Part shown: positions 1 to 10,305 of the stretch, piece by piece
Position numbering within the stretch: the first letter of the stretch is position 1
How the letters are laid out: each line of letters begins with the position of its first letter
DNA from: Aradus depressus
Taxonomy: Eukaryota > Arthropoda > Insecta > Hemiptera > Aradidae
Direction: 5' to 3'
DNA: 64,000 nucleotides
NCBI GenBank assembly: GCA_963662175.1
Contig: OY759221.1
Location: 30,057,027-30,121,026, forward strand
Translations under genes and position numbers: made by a program
Notes under the pieces: generated by a model
Database searches by the model: none
Seen by the model: the letters and a program-made list of their open reading frames with translations, nothing else
What the model was told of the DNA's origin: nothing

Positions 1-287
1 TTGAGGAGAACCCTAATGTCAACAGGCTGAAGGACCATGGAAGACTATCTGTCCAACACTGACCAGCGGTCATAACACGAACTATTCCCCACTCCCCCAC
101 ATACATAGGCTCCTCCCACAAATTGTTAATATGATGTAATATAAACATAAGAATAAATTACATGAGTAATATTGACCATAGTTATTATGATAATAATATT
201 AATAATTATTAGAATAATTAATGGAAGAAAACTTAAGAAAAAATACCTCTACAAAAAATCAAAAATTAATTAAATGTTGCGCTAACA
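1..287 (-). repeat. 3' LTR of the BEL/Pao element (partial)
   Basis: These 287 bases are identical to 6393-6679. The inner edge ends in GCTAACA at 287, next to the purine tract. The remaining 284 bases of this LTR lie left of the window. Confidence 0.95.
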
Positions 288-290
288 TAA

Positions 291-299
291 CCGCCCACC
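291..299 (-). promoter_or_regulatory. Polypurine tract of the BEL/Pao element
   Basis: On the minus strand a purine-rich stretch reading GGTGGGCGG lies three bases upstream of the 3' LTR. This is the expected site and composition for the primer of plus-strand DNA synthesis. The call rests on position and composition only. Confidence 0.6.
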
Positions 300-329
300 A
301 AATTTTATATGAAAAAAAATTTAAAGAAA

Positions 330-3300
330 TTACTTCTCTGAGTCACCCGATTGGGGAATCAGTGGCACACACTTAGATAGGGGACGTTTAAAAATACCCT
401 TAAGAGTATGAACACTTACAACCCTAACAATTCCGTCGGGACCTGGGAAGACGTCAGTTATTCTTCCGCGAGGCCATTGAGCAGGTGAGGAATGTTTGTC
501 CCAAAGAAGAACCAAATCACCGACATGAGGATGGTAAGTAGTTCTAAACCATTTTGGTCGTTGTTGGAGAGTTGTAAGATATTCATTCCTCCATCGTTGC
601 CAATAGTGTTGAACTCTTTGTTGTACGAGTTGCCATCTGGTGAGTCGATTCTCAGGACTGTCCGTAAAGTCGACTTCTGGTCTCGTTGTTAGAGCTGTCC
701 CAATCAAGAAATGACCTGGAGTAAGAATGTCTAGATCAGTAGGATCTGATGTTAAGGCACAAAGAGGTCTTGAGTTTAGAATCGCTTCAATCCTTGCGAA
801 CAAGGTGGTGAGCTCTTCGAAAGTGAAAGCTGTATCATTGAGAACGCGTTTAAAATGATTCTTCACGCACTTGACGCCGGCTTCCCAGATACCTCCGAAA
901 TTGGGTGAGTAAGGAGGGTTAAAAACCCATTCCACACCTCTCGTCAGTAGATGGGAAGACAAATCCTCTTGGACAGATTTTTTATGTAACCATTTCTGCA
1001 TGTCAGAGAGATGCCTTGCCGCTCCGACAAAGTTGCTGCCACAATCTGACAGAATTTTAGTAGGGAGCCCTCTACGTGAAATGAATCTATCGAGCGTGGC
1101 CATGAAGGACGCTGTCGAAAGATCAGATACCAGTTCCAAATGAAGAGCCTTAGTAGTCATACATACAAACAGACATAAATATGATTTGCTAACAGGCGCA
1201 TTTCTTCTCCGAGACTCCCTGATAGAAAATGGGCCGGCAAAATCGACGCCAACATTAATAAAAGTTCGGCCAGCTTCAAAACGACACGTAGGCAAACTGC
1301 CCATCAGAGCCTCAGCTGGCTTTGCTGAAAACTTATAACAAATGTCACATCTAAATAACTCTTGTCTGATTAAACGCCTTGCTGAGAGGATCCAGAAACG
1401 TTGACGTATCAAGGCATGGAGTTGATTTAGACCAGCATGCAAATACAAGTGGTGATAGTGACGTATTATAAGTCTAGAGAGGTGGGAATGATGAGGTAGG
1501 ATGATAGGGTGCTTCATACCTTCAGGAAGAGGTGATTGTTGAAGACGACCGCCCACCCTCAAAAGTCCCAAGGGATCCAAGAATGGAGTCAGACCTCGGA
1601 GATTAGTGGAGGCATAATCCTCGTCGCCACTGTGTATAGCGTTAGGTAAATAACAATTTTGGATAAGACGGATACAGGTTGTCTCCGCCGCGTTCAATTC
1701 TCTTAATGTCAAAGGCCCACACAGATTGGAGTTGCGGGCATTCTGGATGAATCGCCGCACATACGATACCGTCCTGAGAAGCTTCATAAATGATGAGAAG
1801 TTTTCGATCCATGACACAAGGTCAGGGACGACCTTTGAACTGAGAGTAGCAATTATACCGCCCCTAAGCTCGGGCAAAACTGTTGTCCGGCTACAAAATC
1901 TTTCGATCTTAGGCCAGTCATGGACGGGAAGTTGTAGCCAAGACGGTCCGTTCCACCATAGATCATTACGTAAAATCTGAGATGGGCGGAGACCCCGTGA
2001 GGCAGCGTCAGCTGGATTGTCCAATGTGCCCACGTGACGCCAGGACACCTCAGGAATTAACTGTAAAATTTCTACAATACGGTTGGCCACAAAGGTTTTC
2101 AATAAATGAGGTGGAGTATGTAGCCAACCTAACACAATAGCGGAATCCGTAAAGAAGAATATTTGATTTATCGAAATTCTGTCTCGAAATTTTTTCAGAG
2201 AGCTGAATAATTTTGCAAGAAGAAGAGCACCACAAAGCTCAAGCCTTGGGATAGAGAGCGGTTTTATAGGAGCCAGCTTAGATTTTGCTTTCAAGAGAAA
2301 AATTTGAACATTGTCATCCGTTACCGTTCTAATATAAATGATGGCCGAGAATCCCTTCTCTGAAGCGTCGCAGAAACCGACGAACTGGCAATCGTTACTG
2401 TGTTTCACCGGGATGAAACGTGATAAACGGATGGACACCAATTGGGGAACTTCCATCATGAAATTTTCCCAGTCAAGTTTGACCTCAGTTGGCAGAGGAT
2501 CGTCCCAGCCGAGGCCTAATTTCCAAATATTTTGCAACATAAGCTTGGCCAAAAATATCACCGGTGTTAAATAACCTAGAGGATCGAAGATACGCGCAAT
2601 TGCAGATAGAACACCACGTTTAGTGCACTGAGGGCGTGGGGTGGTGATATTATATGAGAACTCATCTGACTGAGCATTCCACTGGACCCCTAACACCTTA
2701 AAAACACAATCTTCTCCCTTCGAAAGTGAAATAGACCTTTCATGAAACTTCTCTGGAACTGCCTTGAGCACACTCTCTGAATTGCTGGCCCACTTACGAA
2801 GCTCGAAATTACCCTTCATGAGTAAATCAATTAGTTGTTGAAGGCTGAGGGCTTCATCGATACTTGATGCCCCAGTTATGATATCATCCATATATACGTC
2901 CTCGCGTAACACTTTGGACGCATGGATGAAATGATGACCTTCATCCAGAGTGAGTTGTTTAAGAACGCGCAGAGCCAAGTAGGGGGAGCAGGACATCCCG
3001 TAAGTCAAGGTGCACAATTCATATTCTTTAACGTCATCAGCAGGATCCGATCTCCAGTAAATATGTTGATAAAGACGATCCGGTTCATTGATAAGGATTT
3101 GGCGGTACCTCTTACAGATATCCGTCACAAACACAATGCGATGAAGTCTAAAATTAAGCATGGTGTCCGCAATATCAAGTTGAAGTTTCGGTCCAACAAA
3201 AAGATGTTGATTTAGAGAGCCGGTAGAAATCGACGACGACATGGACGCATCAAAGACCGCTCTCAACTTAGTTGTTGAGCTAGTCTCTTTTAAAATGCCA

Positions 3301-5552
3301 TGATGGGGAATTATGTATTTCCCAGGAAAGGAAGCGATTTCCATGTGTCCCAGAGAGAGATACTCTTCCATAAAAGTGATATATTCCCGTCTCAATGTGG
3401 GATTTCTCAACAATTTCTTTTCCAAGTTGTAGAACCGCTTCAACGCTTGCGATCTTGAATCACTTAATAATGGTGAAGGAGATTTAAATGGAAGAGCAAC
3501 AACGTACCTCCCTGAAGTCAAACGACGATGAGTCCGGGCAAAATGTTCTTCGCAAAGTTCCTCTTCCGGATCAGTCACAACTCCAATGCTAGGTTCCTCC
3601 AATTCCCAGAATCGTTCAAGTTGACGGTGAATAAAGGGAATCGTCGTGAGGGTCAAAACCGATGGCCTGGGGAAGGACTCAAAATCAACTGAATAGGCAC
3701 CAGTAACAATCCAGCCAAGAGATGTTTTAATGGTGGCTAAATCTGTACCGATAATAGGGATGGGTCTACCTTCCAATATTTTATAGTAAATATCGGCACC
3801 TAAAAGGCAGTCGATAGGACGAGGCAGTCCAAAATTCAAATCGGCTAATTTGATCGAAGGGTTAATTTTTCTGATTATAATTTCCGGAACTGCAATAGAT
3901 GGAAGATCCGACGTTATTTTGGTGACAACTGTGGCGCGGACACCTAGTAGAGGGGCTTTACGATGAATAGATTTCATCTCAAAAAATGTAGTTCCTAAGG
4001 ACGGAACACTAAGGTCCCCGACAGAACTTATCTGATGGGAATCATTCGCCACCGTCAAGCGGAGTCGCCGAGCACAGTCTGAAGTCACCAATGAGGATTG
4101 AGCTCCCGAATCAATGAGAGCACGAATGGGATGAAAACATCCTCGAACATCTGTTATGAAAACAGTAGCAGTACTAAGAAGTATTTGTTGAGCTGGAACA
4201 TCAAAAGAATTACCACGAAAGGTAAGAATCGATTTCGAAGTTCCTGAAGGCGTCCCCATAGATGGAGGCCTAGTATCTTCAACGAGGGTGTTTGTTGAAA
4301 AATGAAGTAAGGAATGGTGAAGAGATTGGCAAATGAGACATCTAATTTTAAATTTGCATTCGTCGGTAGTATGACCCGAAGTTAAATGATATTTACATCC
4401 CTTGAAGGTTTTTACAAAGTGGAAGCGTTGCGACGGCGACAGATTCAAAAAATTGGGACATTTGGTCAAATCATGACCAGACAATTTACAGTATGGACAC
4501 TTTGAAGTGCGCACATCCGATGGTTTCGAAGCTCTCTTGGTCGTCAAAAACACAGAAGAAGATTTATGGGACTTCGTTGCCTTCGGGCAAGACGACTTAC
4601 CGGGTTTGCTGGAAGACAGCTTCAGAATTTGCTGTCTGTCTCTGACAAACTCCAGAAGATCGTTGCATCGCGGAAATTCTTCCTTAATATGCTTGGATTC
4701 GAACATCTCCCTTGTTCTCTGGTCCAGACATTGAATAGCAAGATGAAACAAGATAAATTCCGCTTCATGAGGAATTTTTAGAAGTTGAAAAGCTTCCATA
4801 CTGTCACCCACATGAGATAAAAATAATTTATAATTTTCGGAAACCTCTGGGTGAGATTTAAATGAGAGAAGTTTGTCCAAGAAGGCTGTAGCTAAGAAAC
4901 GCTTCTTATCGTAGCGAGCCATCAAAGTCTTCCAGGCTAGGTCATAATTAGCCTCCGTCACAGGTATGGACTTTAAAAGGGATCGAGCCTCACCATTCAG
5001 ACTAGAAATTAAATAATAAAATTTATCAGTTTTAGACAGTGACGGTTCATCGTGAATTAAAGAAATGAAAACATCTTTGAAATGCGGCCAATCTGTCAAT
5101 TCGCCTGAAAAATTTGGAATATTAATTCTTGGGAGGCGCGACCTGGTGTCGTTGATAACAGAAATATTTTGAGTTGGAGTAGCTGCTCGTTCTCGAGCTG
5201 GCCTGGGAGGCGGACAAAGCTCCATATGAATCATAAGGATCTCATAGATATATCGTTTCGAGTTCGATAAAATCAAAGAATCTCTATCCGTAGGATAATC
5301 CTCGCCTTTCTGAGCATTTACAAAGTATGTTTCCAACGCTTCATTTGTAAAGTTTAATTCACTTCGAAGATTTGAAAGATCGGAGAACATCGCTTGAAAT
5401 AGATTCGTTTGACTGTTATCTACCTTAGCTGCACGGCCTTGTTCTCGAATAGATTTAATATCTTGACATAAAGAATAAAGTTTGCGTCTTAATATTATTG
5501 TCCGAGAATCGGAGAAAGCAGCAACATTAACATCCGCTTCCTCACTTGCCAT
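330..5552 (-). CDS. BEL/Pao Gag-Pol polyprotein (1740 aa, intact)
   Basis: This single frame encodes the proteins that package, reverse transcribe and integrate the element's RNA. Domains in order: a Gag-like DUF1759 region from about residue 140 (start LPRINIPNFSGE); a zinc knuckle of CX2CX4HX4C form near 352-365; a retropepsin-like DUF1758 region with catalytic DSGA at 481-484; the Pao-type reverse transcriptase with YMDD at 887-890; an RNase H-like stretch near 1050-1120 (GFCDAS); an HHCC integrase zinc finger around 1365-1405; and the integrase core with candidate acidic residues D1437, D1503 and E1557. A basic C-terminal DUF5641-like region follows, with the motif VGDLVLLWDK. The ATG at 5552 gives a length normal for the family, and I saw no stop or frameshift. 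No envelope-like frame is present. Domain names come from family knowledge; motifs and positions were read from the translation. Confidence 0.95.
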   Translation of the reverse strand: MASEEADVNVAAFSDSRTIILRRKLYSLCQDIKSIREQGRAAKVDNSQTNLFQAMFSDLSNLRSELNFTNEALETYFVNAQKGEDYPTDRDSLILSNSKRYIYEILMIHMELCPPPRPARERAATPTQNISVINDTRSRLPRINIPNFSGELTDWPHFKDVFISLIHDEPSLSKTDKFYYLISSLNGEARSLLKSIPVTEANYDLAWKTLMARYDKKRFLATAFLDKLLSFKSHPEVSENYKLFLSHVGDSMEAFQLLKIPHEAEFILFHLAIQCLDQRTREMFESKHIKEEFPRCNDLLEFVRDRQQILKLSSSKPGKSSCPKATKSHKSSSVFLTTKRASKPSDVRTSKCPYCKLSGHDLTKCPNFLNLSPSQRFHFVKTFKGCKYHLTSGHTTDECKFKIRCLICQSLHHSLLHFSTNTLVEDTRPPSMGTPSGTSKSILTFRGNSFDVPAQQILLSTATVFITDVRGCFHPIRALIDSGAQSSLVTSDCARRLRLTVANDSHQISSVGDLSVPSLGTTFFEMKSIHRKAPLLGVRATVVTKITSDLPSIAVPEIIIRKINPSIKLADLNFGLPRPIDCLLGADIYYKILEGRPIPIIGTDLATIKTSLGWIVTGAYSVDFESFPRPSVLTLTTIPFIHRQLERFWELEEPSIGVVTDPEEELCEEHFARTHRRLTSGRYVVALPFKSPSPLLSDSRSQALKRFYNLEKKLLRNPTLRREYITFMEEYLSLGHMEIASFPGKYIIPHHGILKETSSTTKLRAVFDASMSSSISTGSLNQHLFVGPKLQLDIADTMLNFRLHRIVFVTDICKRYRQILINEPDRLYQHIYWRSDPADDVKEYELCTLTYGMSCSPYLALRVLKQLTLDEGHHFIHASKVLREDVYMDDIITGASSIDEALSLQQLIDLLMKGNFELRKWASNSESVLKAVPEKFHERSISLSKGEDCVFKVLGVQWNAQSDEFSYNITTPRPQCTKRGVLSAIARIFDPLGYLTPVIFLAKLMLQNIWKLGLGWDDPLPTEVKLDWENFMMEVPQLVSIRLSRFIPVKHSNDCQFVGFCDASEKGFSAIIYIRTVTDDNVQIFLLKAKSKLAPIKPLSIPRLELCGALLLAKLFSSLKKFRDRISINQIFFFTDSAIVLGWLHTPPHLLKTFVANRIVEILQLIPEVSWRHVGTLDNPADAASRGLRPSQILRNDLWWNGPSWLQLPVHDWPKIERFCSRTTVLPELRGGIIATLSSKVVPDLVSWIENFSSFMKLLRTVSYVRRFIQNARNSNLCGPLTLRELNAAETTCIRLIQNCYLPNAIHSGDEDYASTNLRGLTPFLDPLGLLRVGGRLQQSPLPEGMKHPIILPHHSHLSRLIIRHYHHLYLHAGLNQLHALIRQRFWILSARRLIRQELFRCDICYKFSAKPAEALMGSLPTCRFEAGRTFINVGVDFAGPFSIRESRRRNAPVSKSYLCLFVCMTTKALHLELVSDLSTASFMATLDRFISRRGLPTKILSDCGSNFVGAARHLSDMQKWLHKKSVQEDLSSHLLTRGVEWVFNPPYSPNFGGIWEAGVKCVKNHFKRVLNDTAFTFEELTTLFARIEAILNSRPLCALTSDPTDLDILTPGHFLIGTALTTRPEVDFTDSPENRLTRWQLVQQRVQHYWQRWRNEYLTTLQQRPKWFRTTYHPHVGDLVLLWDKHSSPAQWPRGRITDVFPGPDGIVRVVSVHTLKGIFKRPLSKCVPLIPQSGDSEK

Positions 5553-6080
5553 GATTAAAAGAAAATGAAAATTGAAAATGAAACGAAGTATTTCTAAGAA
5601 AATGAAATTAAAATAATAAATATATCTGAAGTTGAAATTAACAAAAGAAGCTAGAGTGAATATAAAAAAACATTGAACCTTCTAGTAGAATCAAAACAAA
5701 TACAAGAACCTAAATGAGTGCCACTGAAAATATTAGGTTGAAAAAATATATATTTATATATTTTAACACAAGAAAATGATAGACTATAAACTATTTAAAA
5801 AATAGATTATAATATAAGAAGAGTCTATCAACATAAAAATAAAAATAGAAATCCACTGATTAATGGATAGAAGAATGTTATTTACCTTGATATGACCTAT
5901 TTCCAGATCATAATAATAACATCTGATTACTGTCATAAATGATAACACGAAGGTTATAGGCAGGTATGTGGTGCGCAATAACAAGAAAATAGCTAGATGT
6001 ACAAAAATAGGATTAAATCCAAAGTAGGATTAGAATACATCTTTGAACAAAATTCAAATACATATTTTAACAAATATATA
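5553..6080 (-). other. Untranslated leader of the BEL/Pao element
   Basis: About 530 AT-rich bases lie between the primer-binding site and the polyprotein start codon. I see no open frame of note. The region probably holds the packaging signal, but nothing specific can be pointed to. Confidence 0.6.
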
Positions 6081-6083
6081 TGT

Positions 6084-6101
6084 TCCTGGCCGGAATCACC
6101 A
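6084..6101 (-). promoter_or_regulatory. tRNA primer-binding site of the BEL/Pao element
   Basis: Just inside the 5' LTR, the minus strand starts with TGG and continues TGATTCCGGCCAGGA, complementary to a tRNA 3' end in CCA. It is 7 bases from the LTR edge at 6109. I could not assign the tRNA. The plus-strand bases 6081-6101 look like the 3' end of a T arm plus acceptor stem, which supports the call. Confidence 0.65.
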
Positions 6102-6108
6102 AATTCTA

Positions 6109-6679
6109 TGTTAATAAATAACATAGACTAGATTTTGAAAAATGGTATAATTATATTTCATTTCAAATACAAGGGCCAGTCGGCGTAGTTAAAAGGAAAA
6201 ACAAAAATAAACAAAGTTAACTCTCCTGATGTGGAGGGGTGAATGTGGAAGATGGGCTGATGAACTGATCTCCAAACAAGGCCGAGAAGATCTGGGAGTA
6301 GGCTGAGGACGCCGTCACACCAGATGAGCCAAGTACCAGACTTCAGAGGTCCACGGAAAGGCGATCCGGATTGACGAGAGAAGTTGGTGGCCTTGAGGAG
6401 AACCCTAATGTCAACAGGCTGAAGGACCATGGAAGACTATCTGTCCAACACTGACCAGCGGTCATAACACGAACTATTCCCCACTCCCCCACATACATAG
6501 GCTCCTCCCACAAATTGTTAATATGATGTAATATAAACATAAGAATAAATTACATGAGTAATATTGACCATAGTTATTATGATAATAATATTAATAATTA
6601 TTAGAATAATTAATGGAAGAAAACTTAAGAAAAAATACCTCTACAAAAAATCAAAAATTAATTAAATGTTGCGCTAACA
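6109..6679 (-). repeat. 5' LTR of the BEL/Pao element (571 bp)
   Basis: The left edge was placed at 6109 because TGTTA there mirrors TAACA at the other end and because the primer-binding site ends 7 bases away. The right edge at 6679 matches the end of the left LTR copy at 287. The promoter and polyadenylation signal of the element should lie here; I could not place them firmly. Confidence 0.85.
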
Positions 6680-7109
6680 ACTAACATGGCGCCTACATAT
6701 CAACATAAAACTCCAACAAGCACACACACGACTCAGGCTCATCTACCCACTCATAAACAGAAATACACCACTCAGACACACATGCACATCCTTACTTTAC
6801 AAAACACTAATACTTCCACTCTTAACCTACGCTTGCCCCGTATGGTTCTGCACTAGCCACACTAACATAACACGATTACAAACATTCCAAAACAAAGTCC
6901 TCCGGATAGCGGTGAACGCACCTTGGTTTATCAGGAACACCCAAACCCATCGGGAACTGGGAGTTGCTCCTTTTGCAGCCCACATTGAGAAACTCACCCG
7001 AAGCTTCCATGAAGGTCTGCCAACCTGCTCTGGTGCGGTTCACTACAGTCTCGGCCAGCCTGTAGCTCGCAGGCTGCAACCAAGACTGTACCAAGACTTT
7101 TTGTTTTAA
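6680..7109 (+). pseudogene. Jockey-clade LINE, C-terminal end of the reverse transcriptase ORF
   Basis: One plus-strand frame stays open from the LTR boundary to a stop at 7107-7109. It reads like the C-terminal part of a Jockey-type reverse transcriptase: the stretches LTWRLHIN, LIYPLINRNTPL, LLYKTLILPLLTYACPVW and FQNKVLRIAVNAPW follow the order known for this clade. The catalytic part would lie upstream and is interrupted by the BEL/Pao element. A short 3' UTR with AATAAA near 7168 and a TTC-rich end near 7183-7197 follows. It is a fragment, so it cannot be functional as seen here. Confidence 0.85.
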
Positions 7110-7669
7110 TTATAATTTTCTTGTTTATTTGCTCATTTTGTGTAAAGTACATACTTAGTACTGGTCCAAATAAAATGTTTTTCTTCTTCTTCTTCTGTTC
7201 AAATATTAAGTTTTTTCTATGCATATATTTTTTCAAATGAATTTAACAAATCCTCAAAAATAATTTAAGTAATTCTTTTCTTAAGTTTGTTTCATTAATT
7301 ACTTAAGTAAGTTAGATTTTGACCTCATGGAAATATAGGATCGCACTCCACGAGATAATTCATTTAATGTTCATTATTGTATTTTTCATGAATTTTTTCA
7401 CTGAAGACGCTAAAAGGCTGATTGAACGAAGATTTGACGAACCCTGTAGCGAACCCTGCAAAGCGACAGACGAATGTGGCCTTTCACTGTCACAAGTCGG
7501 AATGGCAAACCTGTGACTGTGGTCACGTACAAGGTTGAGAAAAAGGAATTAGGCTTTTATATACAAAAACACAAAATTTAAATGCTGGTTATTTTTATTA
7601 ATTTTGAAAAAAAGAGAAAAAAAATTAGAAAATAATATATGACCAAAAAACCCGTCCGAGGTCTTTAGG
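7110..7669. other. LINE 3' UTR and unassigned AT-rich DNA
   Basis: The first 90 bases are the Jockey 3' UTR ending in TTC repeats. From 7200 to 7669 I recognise nothing. An open frame at 7319-7516 has no family I know and is probably chance. Confidence 0.4.
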
Positions 7670-7728
7670 TAGGAATAGATAATTAAATACACAATTTCCT
7701 TGTCAAGCTTCACTATATATTCTCAAAT

Positions 7729-7767
7729 ACTCAACTAGTTTTGTCGTGTTAAGGAATTATCAAGAGT
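7729..7767 (-). ncRNA. Hammerhead-like motif, left arm of the 7670 foldback (degraded)
   Basis: The minus strand has the outer stem GAGT (7729-7732) with ACTC (7764-7767), the core TTGATAAT (7756-7763) and the palindrome ACTAGT (7734-7739). The expected GAA before the palindrome reads AAA and the small hairpin has a mismatch, so this copy looks inactive. Confidence 0.35.
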
Positions 7768-8628
7768 CACTTATAAACTGACAGAATTAGTTGACAGGGT
7801 AAAAGGTACAGTTATGGAGGGGGTTTTTAGGTAGTGACGGGGAATCCCTTGTTTTTGTTACTCTATACATTCCAATAAACAGATATTTACAAGATAATAA
7901 TAAATATAAAAATAAAAACGAAAATATATACACTTTAAGAGTATAAATTGGAATGCCCAGAATGTATGTGTATACGCGGGACAGACAGAGAGATCCTTTA
8001 AGATTAGATACAGGGAATACACAAGAAATACAAACTCCAATACTTCCTCATTTCACCAACATCTCACAGAAACAGGACATACCATAGACACACAACACAA
8101 ACCAACTATAATACATATCTGCCAAAAAGGTTCACTTTTGAATTTACTGGAAGCGGTAGAAATAAATAAACTAAACAAAAATAACGATATTATAATGCTA
8201 AATGAACAAATAGAACTGAACCATTCCCCCCTTCTTAATTTAAATATCAAGTAGCTAAGAGTCTGATGATTGTGGAAATGTTTTGCCAACTGACATTCAG
8301 AGAATACTATAATTTTCATTTGATGTTTTAATTTGCCTTTAAATTCTATGTATTTGTTTTTATTCACTTTAATATTTATTATATTTTACATTTATATAAT
8401 TCCTGAGTCATACCTATATAAATACCAACACTTTACTGTTAGATTCGCTTTATTAGATTTATATATATATAATTTTCTTTATTTTTTATTTTATATTTAT
8501 TATTATCTTGTATTTGTTTATTGGAATGTATAGAGTAACAAAAACAAGGGATTCCCCGTCATTACCTAAAAACCCCCTCCATAACTGTACCTTCTACCCT
8601 GTCAACCAATTCTGTCAGTTTATAAGTG

Positions 8629-8667
8629 ACTCTTGATAATGCCTTAACACGGCGAAACTAGTTGAGT
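8629..8667 (+). ncRNA. Hammerhead-like motif, right arm of the 7670 foldback
   Basis: Outer stem ACTC (8629-8632) pairs with GAGT (8664-8667). The core is TTGATAAT (8633-8640), two changes from CTGATGAT. The hairpin is GCC/GGC with a 7-base loop (8641-8653). GAA (8654-8656) is followed by palindrome ACTAGT (8657-8662) and an unpaired T at 8663, the predicted cleavage site. The core changes make activity doubtful, but all stems are intact. Confidence 0.4.
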
Positions 8668-8788
8668 ATTTGAGAATATATATATAGTGAAGTTTGACAA
8701 GGAAATTGTGTACATATTTAATTATCTATTCCTAGAATGGAGCTTCACAAAGTAAATCTGGAAACCATAAATTATTTGTCTTTAGGTA

Positions 8789-8925
8789 GTTTTATCTGGT
8801 AAGTAAAAGAAACCGTGAGCACGTCTTCCTTCGGATGGGACGTTAAGCAAATCCTGAACCTGTGTGATGTCAGATATGTTTAAGAGCCTGAGGTAGAGTC
8901 GGGCTCCAGCTAATAAACTTAACGC
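8789..8925 (+). repeat. Diverged SINE fragment (central domain only)
   Basis: The stretch TTCCTTCGGATGGGACGTTA and its surroundings match the central domain of the SINE family found complete at 9509-9838. The tRNA-like head and the 3' half are missing. Confidence 0.6.
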
Positions 8926-9335
8926 AGTGTAAAGTCTAGCTTTCACAACATGTTATGTTATGTAAATATTAAAACATATTATTTTTTTACAATTAAGCTT
9001 ATTAATTAATTTCTGAGAATTATTTAAACAATCGTTCTGTAATCTGGGGATTTTCAGAATACAAATGAGTTAACTGGATTCAATTATCCCATATTTTTAA
9101 TTTCCTTCCAACAAAATTTTCACCAGGTCTTTTTATCTTTTTATTTTTAATTTAATAAAGTTCTTTTTTTTTCATCTCTTTGAGATTAATGACATTTTTT
9201 GTGTTTTTCTCATTTTTGTCCACTTAAAAAAAAAGTTATTACAAAACGTAATAAATGACTTGTACATATTGAAATTTGGAATAATAATAATAAACTTTCT
9301 ACGGAATAATAGTTCCTATTTTGTTTATATTTTTA
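8926..9335. other. Unassigned AT-rich interval
   Basis: Long runs of A and T with no recognisable gene, RNA or repeat boundary. Confidence 0.3.
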
Positions 9336-9368
9336 CTAGCAGGACTTCGCCCGTTGTCAACCGAACTC
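9336..9368 (-). mobile_element. Helitron 3'-end fragment
   Basis: On the minus strand the piece ends GTCCTGCTAG and is followed by T, the CTAG-then-T terminus of Helitrons. The GC-rich hairpin expected upstream is weak here (CAACGGGCG). Only the end is recognisable; a SINE fragment follows at once. Confidence 0.45.
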
Positions 9369-9375
9369 AACCGCT

Positions 9376-9476
9376 TCAACTACGAGATCGTATCGCCTAC
9401 TACCAGAACTCTCGTTGCTCTCATGGACATGGGCCCGACTCTAGTGTGGGAGTTATAAATTTTGCTTTTTTGCCAA
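9376..9476 (-). repeat. SINE fragment, 3' half
   Basis: It reads as the reverse complement of the SINE 3' region (pieces TATCGCCTACTACCAGA and GGGCCCGACTCTA). It is truncated on both sides. Confidence 0.6.
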
Positions 9477-9508
9477 CTTTAAAGAACATCTGACATCATA
9501 CATTTAGA

Positions 9509-9838
9509 GGGCGCCGGTAGCTCAGTGGTATGCATGCTTGACTTCTGAGCTCAAGAACGTGGGTTCGTAACCCGACCGAGGCCCTTAGGTTATTTTATCT
9601 GGGAGGTAAAATAAACTTAAGCACGCCGTCCTTCGGATGGGATGTTAAGCGATGGTCCCGAGCCTGTACGATGTCAGGTACTCGTTAAAGACCCCTGTCC
9701 TAGGTGAATAAAAATTTAGGACTCCCACAGTAGAGTCGGGCTCATGTCCACCAGAGTGACGAAAGAGCGCTTTGGTAGTGAGCGATATGACCACGTTGTT
9801 AAAGCCCGGGCATGAGTCATAAAATCTAACCTAACCTA
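9509..9838 (+). mobile_element. tRNA-derived SINE, full length
   Basis: This is a good reference copy of the window's main SINE. The head contains a pol III A box (GTAGCTCAGTGGT) and a B box close to GGGTTCGAAACCC, so it derives from a tRNA. A central domain with TCCTTCGGATGGGATGTTAA follows, then a 3' domain, and the tail is made of AACCT units. It has no coding capacity and would depend on a LINE for retroposition. I found no clear target duplication for this copy. Confidence 0.85.
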
Positions 9839-9844
9839 CAGGCT

Positions 9845-10025
9845 TGGGTTCATCAACGTACCATTCGGAAGAAGGGCATGCTTAAGTTTTATACTGTTTT
9901 TCACAACTTGACCAGTCTGCGAGGTACATTTCCAAAACCATCGTGAAATTTCGTTTCGATTTACCCGAAAACGGTTAGTTCTATCCTTACAGACATATTT
10001 CTTATTATATTTCCGAACGCCTGTA
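9845..10025 (-). repeat. Dispersed repeat, family Z
   Basis: The reverse complement is similar to 20530-20690 and 61955-62115. Shared marks are ACTAACCGTTTTCGGGTAAA and a following GGTTTT segment. Class unknown; no coding signal. Confidence 0.5.
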
Positions 10026-10190
10026 TGCATTTAGATTTCAGATATAAATAATACGAACAAATTAATAGCGCTCCAAAGAATTTAAAATAAATTAAACAAT
10101 AGTTCAAAGTAATTTGTATTTTTTACCAAAGTATCTGGGGGTAGTTTTTTATTTAAAAAAAAATATATATATAATATATAGTTATTAAGT

Positions 10191-10305
10191 TAGTGACACA
10201 TGCTCGGGCTTTAACCACGAGGTCGGATGCCCTACTACCTGTGCGCTATTTCACTCTGGTGGACACGAGCCCGACTCAATACCCCCAGAAATTTTTAATG
10301 CGTAT
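10191..10305 (-). repeat. SINE fragment, 3' half, diverged
   Basis: It is the reverse complement of the SINE 3' domain, recognised by TGCTCGGGCTTTAACCACGA and GGACACGAGCCCGACTC. The head and centre are missing. Confidence 0.6.

Larger units (their letters stand above)
1..6679 (-). mobile_element. BEL/Pao LTR retrotransposon, full coding region, left end cut by window
   Basis: The element reads right to left. It has a 571-bp 5' LTR (6109-6679), a primer-binding site, a leader, one long polyprotein frame (330-5552), a purine tract (291-299) and the inner 287 bp of the 3' LTR (1-287). The two LTRs match at all 287 comparable positions, with a constant offset of 6392, so the insertion is recent. 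The LTR termini are TGTTA and TAACA, as usual for BEL/Pao. The outer end of the left LTR and the left target-site copy lie outside the window. To its right, at 6680, a Jockey-type reading frame starts at once, so the element probably landed inside that LINE. Confidence 0.95.
7670..8734. mobile_element. Long foldback element with about 265-bp inverted arms
   Basis: Bases 7670 to about 7930 are the reverse complement of about 8470 to 8734, with few mismatches. The outer ends read TAGGAATAGAT and ATCTATTCCTA. The roughly 540-bp middle holds no credible gene; a 104-codon minus-strand frame at 8053-8367 is AT-rich and low complexity. No clear target duplication was found. Each arm contains a hammerhead-like motif, annotated separately. 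The element cannot move on its own proteins. Confidence 0.8.

Noticed and set aside
8053..8367. A 104-codon minus-strand frame in the middle of a foldback as a transposase
   Set aside because: It is low complexity, has no recognisable motif and is too short.
9509..9585. SINE head as a true tRNA gene
   Set aside because: The A and B boxes are good, but the same head is always attached to the SINE body and does not give a normal anticodon arm.
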